The notes below the pieces were generated by a model. The model saw only the letters and a program-made list of their open reading frames with translations. It made no database searches and had not been told where the DNA came from. From the NCBI GenBank assembly GCA_900552365.1, contig URZP01000029.1, positions 1 to 16,032 of the forward strand: 16,032 bases of DNA. The letters run 5' to 3'. Positions 1-8,263 of this stretch are shown piece by piece (the stretch's first letter is position 1; each line of letters starts with the position of its first letter). The translations under genes and the position numbers were made by a program. Source of the stretch: an uncultured Coriobacteriaceae bacterium (GTDB taxonomy: Bacteria; Actinomycetota; Coriobacteriia; Coriobacteriales; Eggerthellaceae).

Positions 1-93
1 CAGACGAGCTTCGCCATCAACATGCTGGCGCTCGTCGACAACCAGAAGCAGCCGAAAATTCTGTCCCTGCGCCATATGGGGAGGGTTAAATGA
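1..93 (+). CDS. 3' end of an unidentified upstream gene (partial)
   Basis: An open frame enters at base 1 and ends at the TGA at 91-93, giving a 30-residue C-terminus that finishes LSLRHMGRVK. The stop overlaps the next start in an ATGA arrangement (ATG at 90), which points to translational coupling and membership of the same operon. The fragment is too short to identify. By position it could be another redox subunit, such as a formate dehydrogenase or NuoF/NuoG-like protein, but no motif supports this. It is called a gene because of the coupling and the Shine-Dalgarno GGGGAGGG that lies inside it at 78-85 and serves the next gene. Confidence 0.6.
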   Translation, partial: QTSFAINMLALVDNQKQPKILSLRHMGRVK

Positions 94-1955
94 GCCGGCT
101 TACTGTTAGTATTCCTGGCGTCGAAGAAGAGCGCTTTACCTCTTATGTTGAAGACAACATGAGGAGCCTTCAAGCGACGTCGCCGGATTCATGTCCGTTG
201 AAGGTGCTGCTCGCACAGCTGTATCAGACGACGACTCAGTCGTGCAGCAAGTGCGTTCCGTGCTATCACGGCATTCCGTTGATGATCGAGCGTCTGCAGA
301 AGATGATCGACCTGAAGGCTACCGAGAAAGACCTTGAGGAGTTTAAGGCCTATGCCAAGATGGCATCGGAGCTTTCTGACTGCGCCGTTGGTTACAACGC
401 GGGCAACATTGCGCTCGAGTACCTCGAGACGTTTGCAGGCGAGTTCGAGAACCACGTGAAGAACAAGGCATGCGAGGACGCCGACTACCGTCGCGTTCCC
501 TGCGAGACCCTGTGCCCGGCTCACGTGAACGTTCCTGCGTACATCGCCCTTACGGCCGCCGGCGATTACGCAGGCGCCATCAACATGATCCGTCGCGACA
601 ACCCGTTCCCCACTGCTTGCGCGCTTATCTGCGAGCATCCCTGCGAGCGCCGTTGCCGTCGTACCCTCATCGACGCCCCGGTCAACATTCGCGGCATTAA
701 GAAGTTCGCCGTCGATCAGCGCGCCGCCGACACGGTCGAGCCTCCCAAGCGCCTTCCCGACACCGGCAAGCGCGTCGCCGTCATCGGCGGTGGCCCTTCC
801 GGCATGACCTGCGCTTACTATCTGGCTTTGATGGGCCATTCCGTTAAGGTCTTCGAGATGCACAAGAAGCTTGGCGGCATGACTCGCTACGGCATCCCGG
901 CTTACCGCTTCCCGCGTCATCGTCTTGATGAGGACCTGAACGCAATCCTGTCCGTCGGCAACATCGAGGTCGAGACCGAGTGCTACGTCGACGAGGCCAA
1001 GATGCGCGAGATCCACGCCGAGTACGACGCCATTTACGTCGCCATCGGCGCTCATTCCGGCAAGCTGCTGAAGATGGACGGCATCGACTCCGAGGGCGTT
1101 TACTCCGCCGTCGACATCTTGGGCAAGATCGGCGATGACGATTATCCCGACTTCACCGGCCAGAGCGTCGCCGTCATCGGCGGCGGCAACGTCGCCATGG
1201 ACTGCGCTCGTTCCGCTGTCCGTGCCGGCGCGAAGCAGGTTTCGGTTGTCTACCGTCGTCGTCGCGAGGACATGACCGCTCTTGACGCCGAGATCGACAG
1301 CGCGGCTGCCGAGGGCGTCGAGCTCATGATGCTCGAGGCTCCCGTTGCCATCGAGGCAGACGAGACCGGCCACGCACGCTATGTCATCGCTCAGCCGCAG
1401 TACATCGGCCCGGTCGATCGCGGCCGCCCGGCTCCTGTCAACGCCGCCAAGGACCAGATCAAGATTCCTGCCGACATCGTTCTTATCGCCGTTGGCCAGG
1501 CCATCGTTTCCGAGCCCTTCGCCGCATTCGGCATGGCTGTTTCCCGTCGCGCCAACTTCGAGGCCAACCAGTACCTCGAGGCAAAGGGCGACCTTCCCGG
1601 CATCTTCGTCGGCGGCGACTGCCAGACCGGCCCCAAGACCGCCATTCGCGCCATCGGCGCCGGCAAGACCGCTGCTTACAACATCGATGCGTACCTGGGC
1701 TTCGACCACACGCTCGATTGCGGCGTCGCCGTTCCCGAGCCCAACGCGAACAACCGCACGCCTACCGGCCGTGTCGAGATCAGCGAGCGCCCCGCATTCG
1801 AGCGCAAGCTTGACTTCGACTACGTCGAGGTTGACATGTCCGCCGAAGAGGCCGCTCAGGAGTGCAGCCGCTGCCTGCGCTGCGACTGCTACGGATTCCT
1901 GAGCGACGACCAGCGCGAAGTCGCTGACGAAGCACGTGCACAAGTAACTTTCTAG
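90..1955 (+). CDS. NAD(P)H-dependent FAD oxidoreductase, GltD-type, with N-terminal NuoF-like iron-sulfur segment
   Basis: This is a 621-residue predicted electron-transfer flavoprotein. Residues about 1-128 resemble the C-terminal cluster-binding region of NuoF: SCSKCVPC gives C52, C55 and C58, with a fourth cysteine at C98; the FMN and NADH domains of NuoF are absent. Residues about 128-210 carry the GltD-type two-cluster region (C138, C142, C177, C181, C185, C189). The FAD Rossmann motif VIGGGPSG lies at 231-238 and the NAD(P) motif VIGGGNVA begins about 362. The FAD-contacting GGDCQTGP follows, and a cysteine cluster CSRCLRCDC lies near the C-terminus. Known relatives (GltD, NfnB) move electrons between NAD(P)H and iron-sulfur partners. 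Heading an operon of ferredoxins and a hydrogenase, it is probably the NAD(P)H-linked electron entry or exit module (inference). The start at 90 has a good Shine-Dalgarno at 78-85 and overlaps the previous stop. Confidence 0.88.
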   Translation: MSRLTVSIPGVEEERFTSYVEDNMRSLQATSPDSCPLKVLLAQLYQTTTQSCSKCVPCYHGIPLMIERLQKMIDLKATEKDLEEFKAYAKMASELSDCAVGYNAGNIALEYLETFAGEFENHVKNKACEDADYRRVPCETLCPAHVNVPAYIALTAAGDYAGAINMIRRDNPFPTACALICEHPCERRCRRTLIDAPVNIRGIKKFAVDQRAADTVEPPKRLPDTGKRVAVIGGGPSGMTCAYYLALMGHSVKVFEMHKKLGGMTRYGIPAYRFPRHRLDEDLNAILSVGNIEVETECYVDEAKMREIHAEYDAIYVAIGAHSGKLLKMDGIDSEGVYSAVDILGKIGDDDYPDFTGQSVAVIGGGNVAMDCARSAVRAGAKQVSVVYRRRREDMTALDAEIDSAAAEGVELMMLEAPVAIEADETGHARYVIAQPQYIGPVDRGRPAPVNAAKDQIKIPADIVLIAVGQAIVSEPFAAFGMAVSRRANFEANQYLEAKGDLPGIFVGGDCQTGPKTAIRAIGAGKTAAYNIDAYLGFDHTLDCGVAVPEPNANNRTPTGRVEISERPAFERKLDFDYVEVDMSAEEAAQECSRCLRCDCYGFLSDDQREVADEARAQVTF

Positions 1956-1973
1956 GTTTTGGAGGGAGCGTAA

Positions 1974-2480
1974 ATGGGTAATAGGTACGTAATGGCCGAC
2001 CCAAGATATTGCGTTGCCTGCAAAGCCTGCATGGGAGCATGCATTGCCAAGCACTCGGTGCCCGACGATGCCGGTTTCCCCCGTTTGAAGGTTATTCAGG
2101 TTAACGAGCTTGCCTCGGCCCCGGTTCTTTGCCATCAGTGTGAAGAGGCCCCCTGTGCGGCTGCTTGCCCCACGGGCGCCCTTTTCCACGATGAAGAGAA
2201 CGCGCGCATCGGCGTGAACATGTCGCTGTGCATCGGTTGCCGTAGCTGCGTGAACGCATGCCCCTTCGGGGCCGTTGACGTGGTCGCAGCGCCGCAGGCA
2301 TTCGATTTCGGTGGGTTATCCGTCGGCGCCGCTTCTCAGGCGTCGGTTATCAAATGCGATCGCTGCGTCGATCGCGACAATGGCCCGGCATGCGTCGAGG
2401 CCTGCGCTTCCCACGCGCTGCGCATCATGCAGCGCGAAGACGACGGTAGCGTCCATGAAGTGGATGGAGGTGTGAAATGA
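1974..2480 (+). CDS. Four-cluster ferredoxin subunit (HycB/HydN-like), first copy
   Basis: This 168-residue soluble protein carries sixteen cysteines in four groups: C13/16/19/23, C53/56/61/65, C86/89/92/96 and C128/131/140/144. That is the pattern of HycB, HydN and HyfA ferredoxins, which bind four [4Fe-4S] clusters and relay electrons between a dehydrogenase and the hydrogenase. It starts 18 bases after the flavoprotein stop, behind a strong GGAGGG Shine-Dalgarno at about 1962-1967, and overlaps the next gene by ATGA at 2477-2480. A second in-frame ATG at 1992 is a less likely start because the Shine-Dalgarno favours 1974. The exact partner is inferred from position between the flavoprotein and HyfB. 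Confidence 0.88.
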   Translation: MGNRYVMADPRYCVACKACMGACIAKHSVPDDAGFPRLKVIQVNELASAPVLCHQCEEAPCAAACPTGALFHDEENARIGVNMSLCIGCRSCVNACPFGAVDVVAAPQAFDFGGLSVGAASQASVIKCDRCVDRDNGPACVEACASHALRIMQREDDGSVHEVDGGVK

Positions 2481-3070
2481 ACCGTTACATCGCAGTAGAC
2501 CCGACCAGGTGCACGGGCTGCAACGAGTGCCGCGAGGCATGCAGCGAAGGGCATCGTAAGGCGGGCTACCAGGCCGAGCCGCGTCTGGCTTTGGTCGAGG
2601 GCGATATCAACGCAGCCCTTTCATGCCACCACTGCGAAGGCACCCCGTGCGTGAAGGTTTGCCCGGTCAACGCGCTCACGAAGGATGCGGACGGCCGCGT
2701 CCATGTTGACGAGCACCGTTGCATCGGCTGCAAGCTGTGCGCGATCACGTGCCCGTTTGGCGCCATCCACATGGGCGGCACGCCTGTTTCCGGCGTTGCC
2801 GGCATCGAGTTCGAGCTTGACGATCCTCAGAAGGATCTCAACCCGCTGGTCAAGTGGAACATCGGCGTTGCCCGCGTTGCCGTCAAGTGCGACCTGTGTG
2901 CTTACGACAACGGCAACCCGCATTGCGTGGCCGCTTGCAAGACCAACGCGCTTCGCCTGGTCGACGCAGCCGACCGCAACAACGAGCTTCATTACCGCCG
3001 CGTTCGGGCCGGTAAGGATGACTTGTCCATGCTTCTTGAGAAAGACCGCGAGGGGGGTGCTCAAGCATGA
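2477..3070 (+). CDS. hyfA: Four-cluster ferredoxin subunit (HyfA/HycB-like), second copy
   Basis: This 197-residue protein again has sixteen cysteines for four [4Fe-4S] clusters: C12/15/18/22, C50/53/58/62, C82/85/88/92 and C138/141/150/154. It differs from the preceding copy by an insert of about 20 residues between the third and fourth groups (GIEFELDDPQKDLNPLVKW) and by a longer C-terminal tail. In Escherichia coli the gene directly before hyfB is hyfA, and before hycC it is hycB, so the hyfA label is positional; which paralogue is orthologous cannot be settled here. Both ends overlap their neighbours by four bases (ATGA at 2477 and 3067), with GGAGG at 2466-2470 as Shine-Dalgarno. Probable role: electron wire docking on the hydrogenase module. 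Confidence 0.85.
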   Translation: MNRYIAVDPTRCTGCNECREACSEGHRKAGYQAEPRLALVEGDINAALSCHHCEGTPCVKVCPVNALTKDADGRVHVDEHRCIGCKLCAITCPFGAIHMGGTPVSGVAGIEFELDDPQKDLNPLVKWNIGVARVAVKCDLCAYDNGNPHCVAACKTNALRLVDAADRNNELHYRRVRAGKDDLSMLLEKDREGGAQA

Positions 3071-5091
3071 ATTACCTGTTGATTTCCGCAGGGGTCTCGT
3101 TCATCGGCGCCCTTTTGGCTCTCGTTTTTAAGAAGAGCGACCAAACCGCGAAGACCGTCGCCTGCCTTGCCGGCGTCGTCGCTGCGGCCTTGGCCGTTGC
3201 CGCGGGCTTCGAGGGCGTCTTCGGCCGCGCGCTGCTTGTCAGCTTCGCCACGCCGCTGTCGTTTGCGAACTTCTCGATCCTGCTGAACCCGCTTTCCGGC
3301 TTCGTCCTTCTCGTGATCAACGTCTTGGCGTTCGCCGCATGGATCTACGGCTTCGCCTACTTCAACGAGTACGAGGGCAAGCTTGGCTACATCGGTTTCT
3401 TCATGAACTTGTTCGTGGCCGCCATGAACTTCGTCGTCACCGTTGACAACGCGTTCTGGTTCCTGGTGTTCTTCGAGGTCATGTCGATGACGTCCTACTT
3501 CCTTGTCGTCGTCGATCACACCGAAGAGGGCAACCGCGGCGGTTTGATGTACCTCATCGTCGCGCATGTCGGCTTCCTCATGATCATGATCTCTTACATG
3601 ATCATGGCTACTCAAACCGGCAGCCTCGAGTTCCAGAGCTTCCGTATGACCGGCTTCAGCCCCGCAACTGCGACGGCCGTCTTCATGCTGGCGTTCTTCG
3701 GTTTCGGCTGCAAGGCCGGTATCGTTCCGCTTCATTCTTGGTTGCCTCAGGCGCATCCGGCCGCACCGTCCAACGTGTCGGCTTTGATGTCCGGCGGCAT
3801 GATCAAGATCGGCGTCTTCGGCATGATCAAGGTTGGTTTTGACATGCTGGGCGCTTCCGAGTGCCAGCTTTGGTGGGGCCTTGTGGTTCTGGCCATCGGC
3901 TGCGTGTCGGCTGTCGTGGGTGTTACCTATGCAATCCACGAGCAGGACATCAAGCGCCTGCTTGCTTACTCGTCAGTTGAGAACATCGGCATCATCCTCA
4001 TGGGTGTCGGCATCGCGTTCGTCGGCGTGGCCATGGGCAACTACGTCCTTGCCACCTTCGCTTTGATGGCCGGTCTGTACCATGTCATCAACCACGCGAT
4101 GTTCAAGGGTCTGCTGTTCATGGGCGCTGGCTCGGTTCTTTACTCCACAGGCACGCGCAACATGCAGATTCTGGGCGGCCTTATCCGCACCATGCCGGTC
4201 ACTGCAATGTGCTTCCTGGTTGGCGCGCTGGCCATCTCGGCTCTGCCGCCGCTGAACGGCTTCGTCTCGGAGTGGTTCACGTATCAGTCGATGTTCGACG
4301 CCGCAATGGCCGGCGACGTTCTGGTCAAGGCCTGCATGGCCCTTGCCGCTGTCGCTCTTGCCATCACCGGCGCTCTTGCAGCCGTCTGCTTCGTGAAGGC
4401 TTACGGCGTCACCTTCCTGGGTGGTCACCGTTCCGACACCGCTGCGCAGGCTAAAGAAGTTCCGGGCGCCATGCGCATCGCCCTCATTCTGCTGGCTGTC
4501 CTCTGCGTCGCTCTTGGCCTGGGCGCCCCCTGGGTCGCTCCCGTCATCGAGTACGTCGCTCAGACCGCCATCGGTTCCTTGGGCGCTGTCGTCACCGTCG
4601 GCGTCATCAGCGTCAACCCGCTGGGTGGCGGCGCGGTTTCGTTCCCGTTGATCGCTCTGCTTCTGGTGGTTGCCATCCTGTTCGCGACCGTGTACAGCAA
4701 CGCTCGCAACAAGGGCGGCGTCGCAACCGACCGCGAGCCTTGGGCTTGCGGCTACAACCGCACGGCCGACATGGCTCCGGCTTCCACGACCTTCGGTTCG
4801 CAGGTCGACATGTTCATGCACCCGCTTTACCAGGTTCGCACGAACATCCTGGACTGCGCGGCTTCCTTCGCCACCGCGATGAAGGGCTCCTTCTTGGGTG
4901 CGCATGAGGTCATCACCGACAACGACGCAACGGGCCGCAACCCGTTCGCCACGATCTCCGCTTGGCTTGGCGCTCTGGCGCAGAAGCTTGAGGGCGGCGA
5001 TTTCCGCAAGTACATCGTTTACGTCGTCGTCGCTTTGGTCGTGCTTCTGGCCCTTGCGGTTATGACTCAGATTGGAGGGGGTGCACGATGA
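3067..5091 (+). CDS. hyfB: Hydrogenase-4 component B, antiporter-like membrane subunit
   Basis: This 674-residue polytopic membrane protein belongs to the NuoL/NuoM/Mrp antiporter-like family and is about the size of HyfB and HycC. Visible family signatures are the acidic residue E137 in the helix FFEVMSMTSYFLVV and K216 in GCKAGIVPLHSWLPQAHPAA, followed by H223. These match the conserved Glu and Lys of the proton channels in complex I antiporter subunits. The C-terminal third adds the HyfB/HycC-type region with EPWACGYNR, then a final hydrophobic helix (YIVYVVVALVVLLALAVM). It sits in the cytoplasmic membrane and is expected to couple hydrogenase turnover to ion movement (family knowledge; direction not known). 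It overlaps its neighbours by four bases at both ends, so its translation is probably coupled to theirs. Confidence 0.92.
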   Translation: MNYLLISAGVSFIGALLALVFKKSDQTAKTVACLAGVVAAALAVAAGFEGVFGRALLVSFATPLSFANFSILLNPLSGFVLLVINVLAFAAWIYGFAYFNEYEGKLGYIGFFMNLFVAAMNFVVTVDNAFWFLVFFEVMSMTSYFLVVVDHTEEGNRGGLMYLIVAHVGFLMIMISYMIMATQTGSLEFQSFRMTGFSPATATAVFMLAFFGFGCKAGIVPLHSWLPQAHPAAPSNVSALMSGGMIKIGVFGMIKVGFDMLGASECQLWWGLVVLAIGCVSAVVGVTYAIHEQDIKRLLAYSSVENIGIILMGVGIAFVGVAMGNYVLATFALMAGLYHVINHAMFKGLLFMGAGSVLYSTGTRNMQILGGLIRTMPVTAMCFLVGALAISALPPLNGFVSEWFTYQSMFDAAMAGDVLVKACMALAAVALAITGALAAVCFVKAYGVTFLGGHRSDTAAQAKEVPGAMRIALILLAVLCVALGLGAPWVAPVIEYVAQTAIGSLGAVVTVGVISVNPLGGGAVSFPLIALLLVVAILFATVYSNARNKGGVATDREPWACGYNRTADMAPASTTFGSQVDMFMHPLYQVRTNILDCAASFATAMKGSFLGAHEVITDNDATGRNPFATISAWLGALAQKLEGGDFRKYIVYVVVALVVLLALAVMTQIGGGAR

Positions 5092-6014
5092 GCTTTGTGA
5101 TCGCCATTGTTCAGGCTCTTGTAATCATGGCTCTTGCGCCTCTGGTATCTGGTATGGCGCGTGTCATCCGCGCGAAGATGCATACGCGTAAAGGCCCCAG
5201 CATCTTCCAGGACTACTACGACATCGCTAAGCTGTTCAAGCGTCAGGACGTTCATCCTGCCGACTCCAGCTTCATCCATCGCATCACACCTGCTGTGTAC
5301 CTGGGCGTCATGCTGGTGCTGGCCATGGGCATCCCGATGTTCACGACCTGGTCGCCGGTTCCCATTCTGGGCGACATCATCGTCATCCTTTACCTGATGG
5401 CGCTGGCTCGTTTCTTCTTCTCGCTGGCAACTCTCGACTCTGCCGACGCCTATGCCGGCGTCGGCGGCCTTCGTGAGCTGCTGGTGGGCGTGCTTGTCGA
5501 GCCTACGATGATCCTGGCCCTCTTCGTCACCGCCCTGTGCGTGGGCTCCACGAACGTGGGCATCATGTCCCAGTCGGTTTCCCTTGGTTTCGTTTCGGCT
5601 CCGATCTCGGTCATTCTGGCCGGTGTCGCATTCGCGTTCGCCTGTTATGTCGAGCTTGGCAAGCTTCCGTACGATGCTTCCGAGGCCGAGCAGGAAATCC
5701 AGGAAGGCCTCCTTCAGGAGTACTCCGGTGCTTCCCTGGCCATGATGCACATCGCCATGCCGATGAAGCAGATCATCGTCGCAAGCTGGTTCGTTGCCAT
5801 CTTCCTGCCGTTCGGTGCGTCGCTTGACTTCAGCATCGCCGGCATCCTGATCGGCATCGTCGCCTATCTTTTGAAGATGCTCGTCGTCTTCGTTCTGTGC
5901 GCGCTCATCGAGAACCTGGTTTCCCGCGTGCGCTTCAAATTGTTGGGTCGTCAGACATGGGCGATGTTCGGTATTTCCGTCTTCGCGCTCGTGTTCTGCC
6001 TGATGGGTATTTAA
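5088..6014 (+). CDS. hyfC: Hydrogenase-4 component C, NuoH-like membrane anchor
   Basis: This 308-residue membrane protein is of the NuoH/HycD/HyfC family and has about eight hydrophobic helices. Conserved cytoplasmic-loop features are RKGPS (R34-S38) followed by the DYYDIAKLFKR segment, the LDSADAYAGVGGLRE stretch near 116-130, and the acidic motif ELGKLPYDASEAEQE (E189, D196, E199, E201, E203) leading into EYSG. The family anchors the soluble hydrogenase module and links its redox chemistry to the antiporter-like subunits. Its ATG overlaps the hyfB stop (ATGA at 5088-5091). A strong AAGGAGG for the next gene overlaps its own stop codon. Confidence 0.93.
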   Translation: MSFVIAIVQALVIMALAPLVSGMARVIRAKMHTRKGPSIFQDYYDIAKLFKRQDVHPADSSFIHRITPAVYLGVMLVLAMGIPMFTTWSPVPILGDIIVILYLMALARFFFSLATLDSADAYAGVGGLRELLVGVLVEPTMILALFVTALCVGSTNVGIMSQSVSLGFVSAPISVILAGVAFAFACYVELGKLPYDASEAEQEIQEGLLQEYSGASLAMMHIAMPMKQIIVASWFVAIFLPFGASLDFSIAGILIGIVAYLLKMLVVFVLCALIENLVSRVRFKLLGRQTWAMFGISVFALVFCLMGI

Positions 6015-6026
6015 GGAGGCTTTAAG

Positions 6027-6680
6027 ATGAACGGATTCTTCACCGTTAACGCGCTTGCTTGCCTCCTGGTTGCAACCGCTGTTCTGGTCACGCTTACCAA
6101 GACGCCGCGCAAAGCCGCCTACCTGTACATCGTTCAGTCGCTGGTGCTCATCGGCATCTTCGTGACCCTTGGCAACACGGTTGGCTCGACCGAACTGTTC
6201 AGCTGGGCCGGCACCGCGTTCGTCACCAAGGTGGTTCTGGTTCCTGCAATCATCCTGTTCGCTCTGAAGAAGATGGGCGAGCCCGCCGAGAAGCTCGATC
6301 CGGTTGTCAGCCCCGCGGCCATCGTGGTGCTTTCCGCCGTCGAGATCCTGGCGTGCGCTGTTGCCGTGGGAGGCATCACCCTTCCCGCAGCCGCCATGGT
6401 CAAGCCCGCGCTTGCCATTTCGCTGGCGCACTTCTTTATCGGCCTTACGTGCATCGTCACGCAGCGCAACATCCTCAAGCAGGTGTTCGGCTACTGCCTG
6501 ATGGAAAACGGCTCGCATCTCACGCTGGCGCTTCTGGCGCCCACGGCTCCGAGCCTGGTCGAGATCGGCATCGCAACCGACGCCGTTTTCGCGATCATCA
6601 TCATGGCCGTTATGGTTACGCGCATCTACCGTGTCACGCGTTCGCTTGACGCCGACGGTTTGATGGAACTGAAGGGCTAG
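6027..6680 (+). CDS. hyfE: Hydrogenase-4 component E, NuoK-like membrane subunit
   Basis: This 217-residue, strongly hydrophobic protein has roughly six membrane segments. Its size and position between hyfC and hyfF match HyfE, whose C-terminal half corresponds to NuoK. A segment with FGYCLMENGSH, typical of HyfE, lies near 155-165. HyfE has no counterpart in the simpler Hyc complex, so its presence marks this as Hyf-type rather than Hyc-type. The start at 6027 follows a near-perfect Shine-Dalgarno AAGGAGG at 6013-6019 by a usual distance. Only four bases separate its stop from the hyfF start. Expected role: part of the ion-translocating membrane arm. Confidence 0.88.
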   Translation: MNGFFTVNALACLLVATAVLVTLTKTPRKAAYLYIVQSLVLIGIFVTLGNTVGSTELFSWAGTAFVTKVVLVPAIILFALKKMGEPAEKLDPVVSPAAIVVLSAVEILACAVAVGGITLPAAAMVKPALAISLAHFFIGLTCIVTQRNILKQVFGYCLMENGSHLTLALLAPTAPSLVEIGIATDAVFAIIIMAVMVTRIYRVTRSLDADGLMELKG

Positions 6681-6684
6681 GTGG

Positions 6685-8253
6685 ATGATGGAACTTTCTA
6701 ACCTTATGGAGCTGCTTTTGCTCGTCCCGCTGGTCGCCGCGGTTGTTATGGCGATCATCCCTTCGAAGTCGGCCCCCGTTGCTGTGTACGAGGCCCTGCA
6801 TACCGTGTCCGTCGTGGTTGTCTGCGTGCTGGGCGTGTTCCTTGCCCTGAACGTCATGGCCACGAACGACAACATCTTCGCTCTGTCGAAGTGGTTCAAC
6901 ATGGACTCGCTGGCTGCGATCTTCGTGATCCTGATCGGCGTCATCGGCTGCATGACCGGCCTGTTCTCGATTCCCTACATCAGGCATGACATCGAGGCCG
7001 GCAACCTGGACAAGGGCCAGACCAAGATCTACTATGTGTTCTTCAGCCTGTTCGTGTTCACCATGCTCATGGCTGCGCTGTCGAACAATATCATCATGAT
7101 GTGGGCTTCGGTCGAGGCCACCACGCTTTCGACCGTCTTCCTGGTTGCCGCTTACAGCAAGAAGAAGCTCTCGCTGGAAGCCGGCTGGAAGTACATCATC
7201 GTCTGCACCGCAGGCGTTGCCTTCGGCCTGTACGCCACCGTGCTTACGTTCGCCGATGCCAACACCGTTCTGTCCAACTCGAGCGACGCGGTTCTGTGGA
7301 CGTCCATCCTGCCCATTGCTCATCAGTTCGATCCGATGCTCATGAGCATCGCCTTCGTGTTCGCCGTCATCGGCTTCGGCACCAAGGCGGGTCTGTTCCC
7401 CATGCACACCTGGCTGCCCGACGCTCACTCCGAGGCTCCCAGCCCCGTGTCCGCGCTGCTGTCCGGCGTTCTTCTGAAATGCGCCCTGCTTGTGATCATC
7501 CGCTTCTACGTGCTTACGTGCCAGGCGGTCGGCCCCGAGTTCCCGCAGCTGGTCATGCTGATCATCGGCGCTCTGTCCGTGGTTGTCGCGGCGGTGTCCA
7601 TGTATGCTCAGAACGACCTGAAGCGCAAGCTTGCGTACTCCTCTTGCGAGAACGTCGGCTTCGTGGCGCTGTGCCTTGGCTTCGGCGGCCCCATCGGCGT
7701 CGTTGCTGCTCTGCTGCACTGCATCTTCCACGGCTTCACCAAGGCCCTGATGTTCTGCCTGTCCGGCAACATCCTTATGACGTACGGCACGCGTGACCTC
7801 AAGAAGATCAAGGGCGTCGCGCATGTCGCGCCGTTCACCGGCACGCTTCTGGGCGTTGGCTTCTTCGCATTGGCCGGCATGCCGCCGTTCGCGATGTTCA
7901 CCTCCGAGATCACGGCCTTCATCGCCGGCATCGCTTCGAACCTGGTTTGGCTCGTCGTGGTCGTCGGCCTGGCGCTCACCGTCGTCATGGCTGCCTGCGT
8001 CAAGGTCGTCACCGGTTCGGTGCTGAGCAAGGCCCCCGAAGGCATGGAGAAGGGAGACGTCCCCGCATTCGCGTTCGTCCCCGAGATCATCCTTTTGGTT
8101 GTCATCCTGTGGTTCGGCGTCGCAATGCCGCAGCCCATCATCCAAGGCGTCGAGAACGCCACCGGCATTGTTTTGCAGCAGAACACCAAGTCGCTGCATC
8201 ACGCGCCCATCGTGAAAGACATCTTCGCCCATACGAACCAGAGCGGAATGTAG
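6685..8253 (+). CDS. hyfF: Hydrogenase-4 component F, antiporter-like membrane subunit
   Basis: This 522-residue polytopic protein is of the NuoM/NuoN antiporter-like family and has about fourteen helices. The channel residues are recognisable: E144 in SVEATTLSTVFLV, K234 in GTKAGLFPMHTWLPDAHSEA, H241, and a downstream lysine in SGVLLKCALL. The length and the SVEATT and PDAHSEAPSPVSA signatures fit HyfF. It is the second of two antiporter-like subunits here. The start is uncertain by one codon, because ATG occurs at both 6685 and 6688 and the Shine-Dalgarno (GAAGGG, 6671-6676) is modest and inside hyfE. Ten bases separate its stop from hyfG. Confidence 0.9.
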   Translation: MMELSNLMELLLLVPLVAAVVMAIIPSKSAPVAVYEALHTVSVVVVCVLGVFLALNVMATNDNIFALSKWFNMDSLAAIFVILIGVIGCMTGLFSIPYIRHDIEAGNLDKGQTKIYYVFFSLFVFTMLMAALSNNIIMMWASVEATTLSTVFLVAAYSKKKLSLEAGWKYIIVCTAGVAFGLYATVLTFADANTVLSNSSDAVLWTSILPIAHQFDPMLMSIAFVFAVIGFGTKAGLFPMHTWLPDAHSEAPSPVSALLSGVLLKCALLVIIRFYVLTCQAVGPEFPQLVMLIIGALSVVVAAVSMYAQNDLKRKLAYSSCENVGFVALCLGFGGPIGVVAALLHCIFHGFTKALMFCLSGNILMTYGTRDLKKIKGVAHVAPFTGTLLGVGFFALAGMPPFAMFTSEITAFIAGIASNLVWLVVVVGLALTVVMAACVKVVTGSVLSKAPEGMEKGDVPAFAFVPEIILLVVILWFGVAMPQPIIQGVENATGIVLQQNTKSLHHAPIVKDIFAHTNQSGM

Positions 8254-8263
8254 GTAGGTAACT

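Noticed and set aside
3067..8253. Membrane subunits as part of respiratory complex I
   Set aside because: The large subunit keeps both nickel-ligand CxxC pairs, and hycH and hycI follow, so this is a hydrogenase; NuoA, NuoE, NuoG, NuoJ and a quinone-type NuoD are absent.
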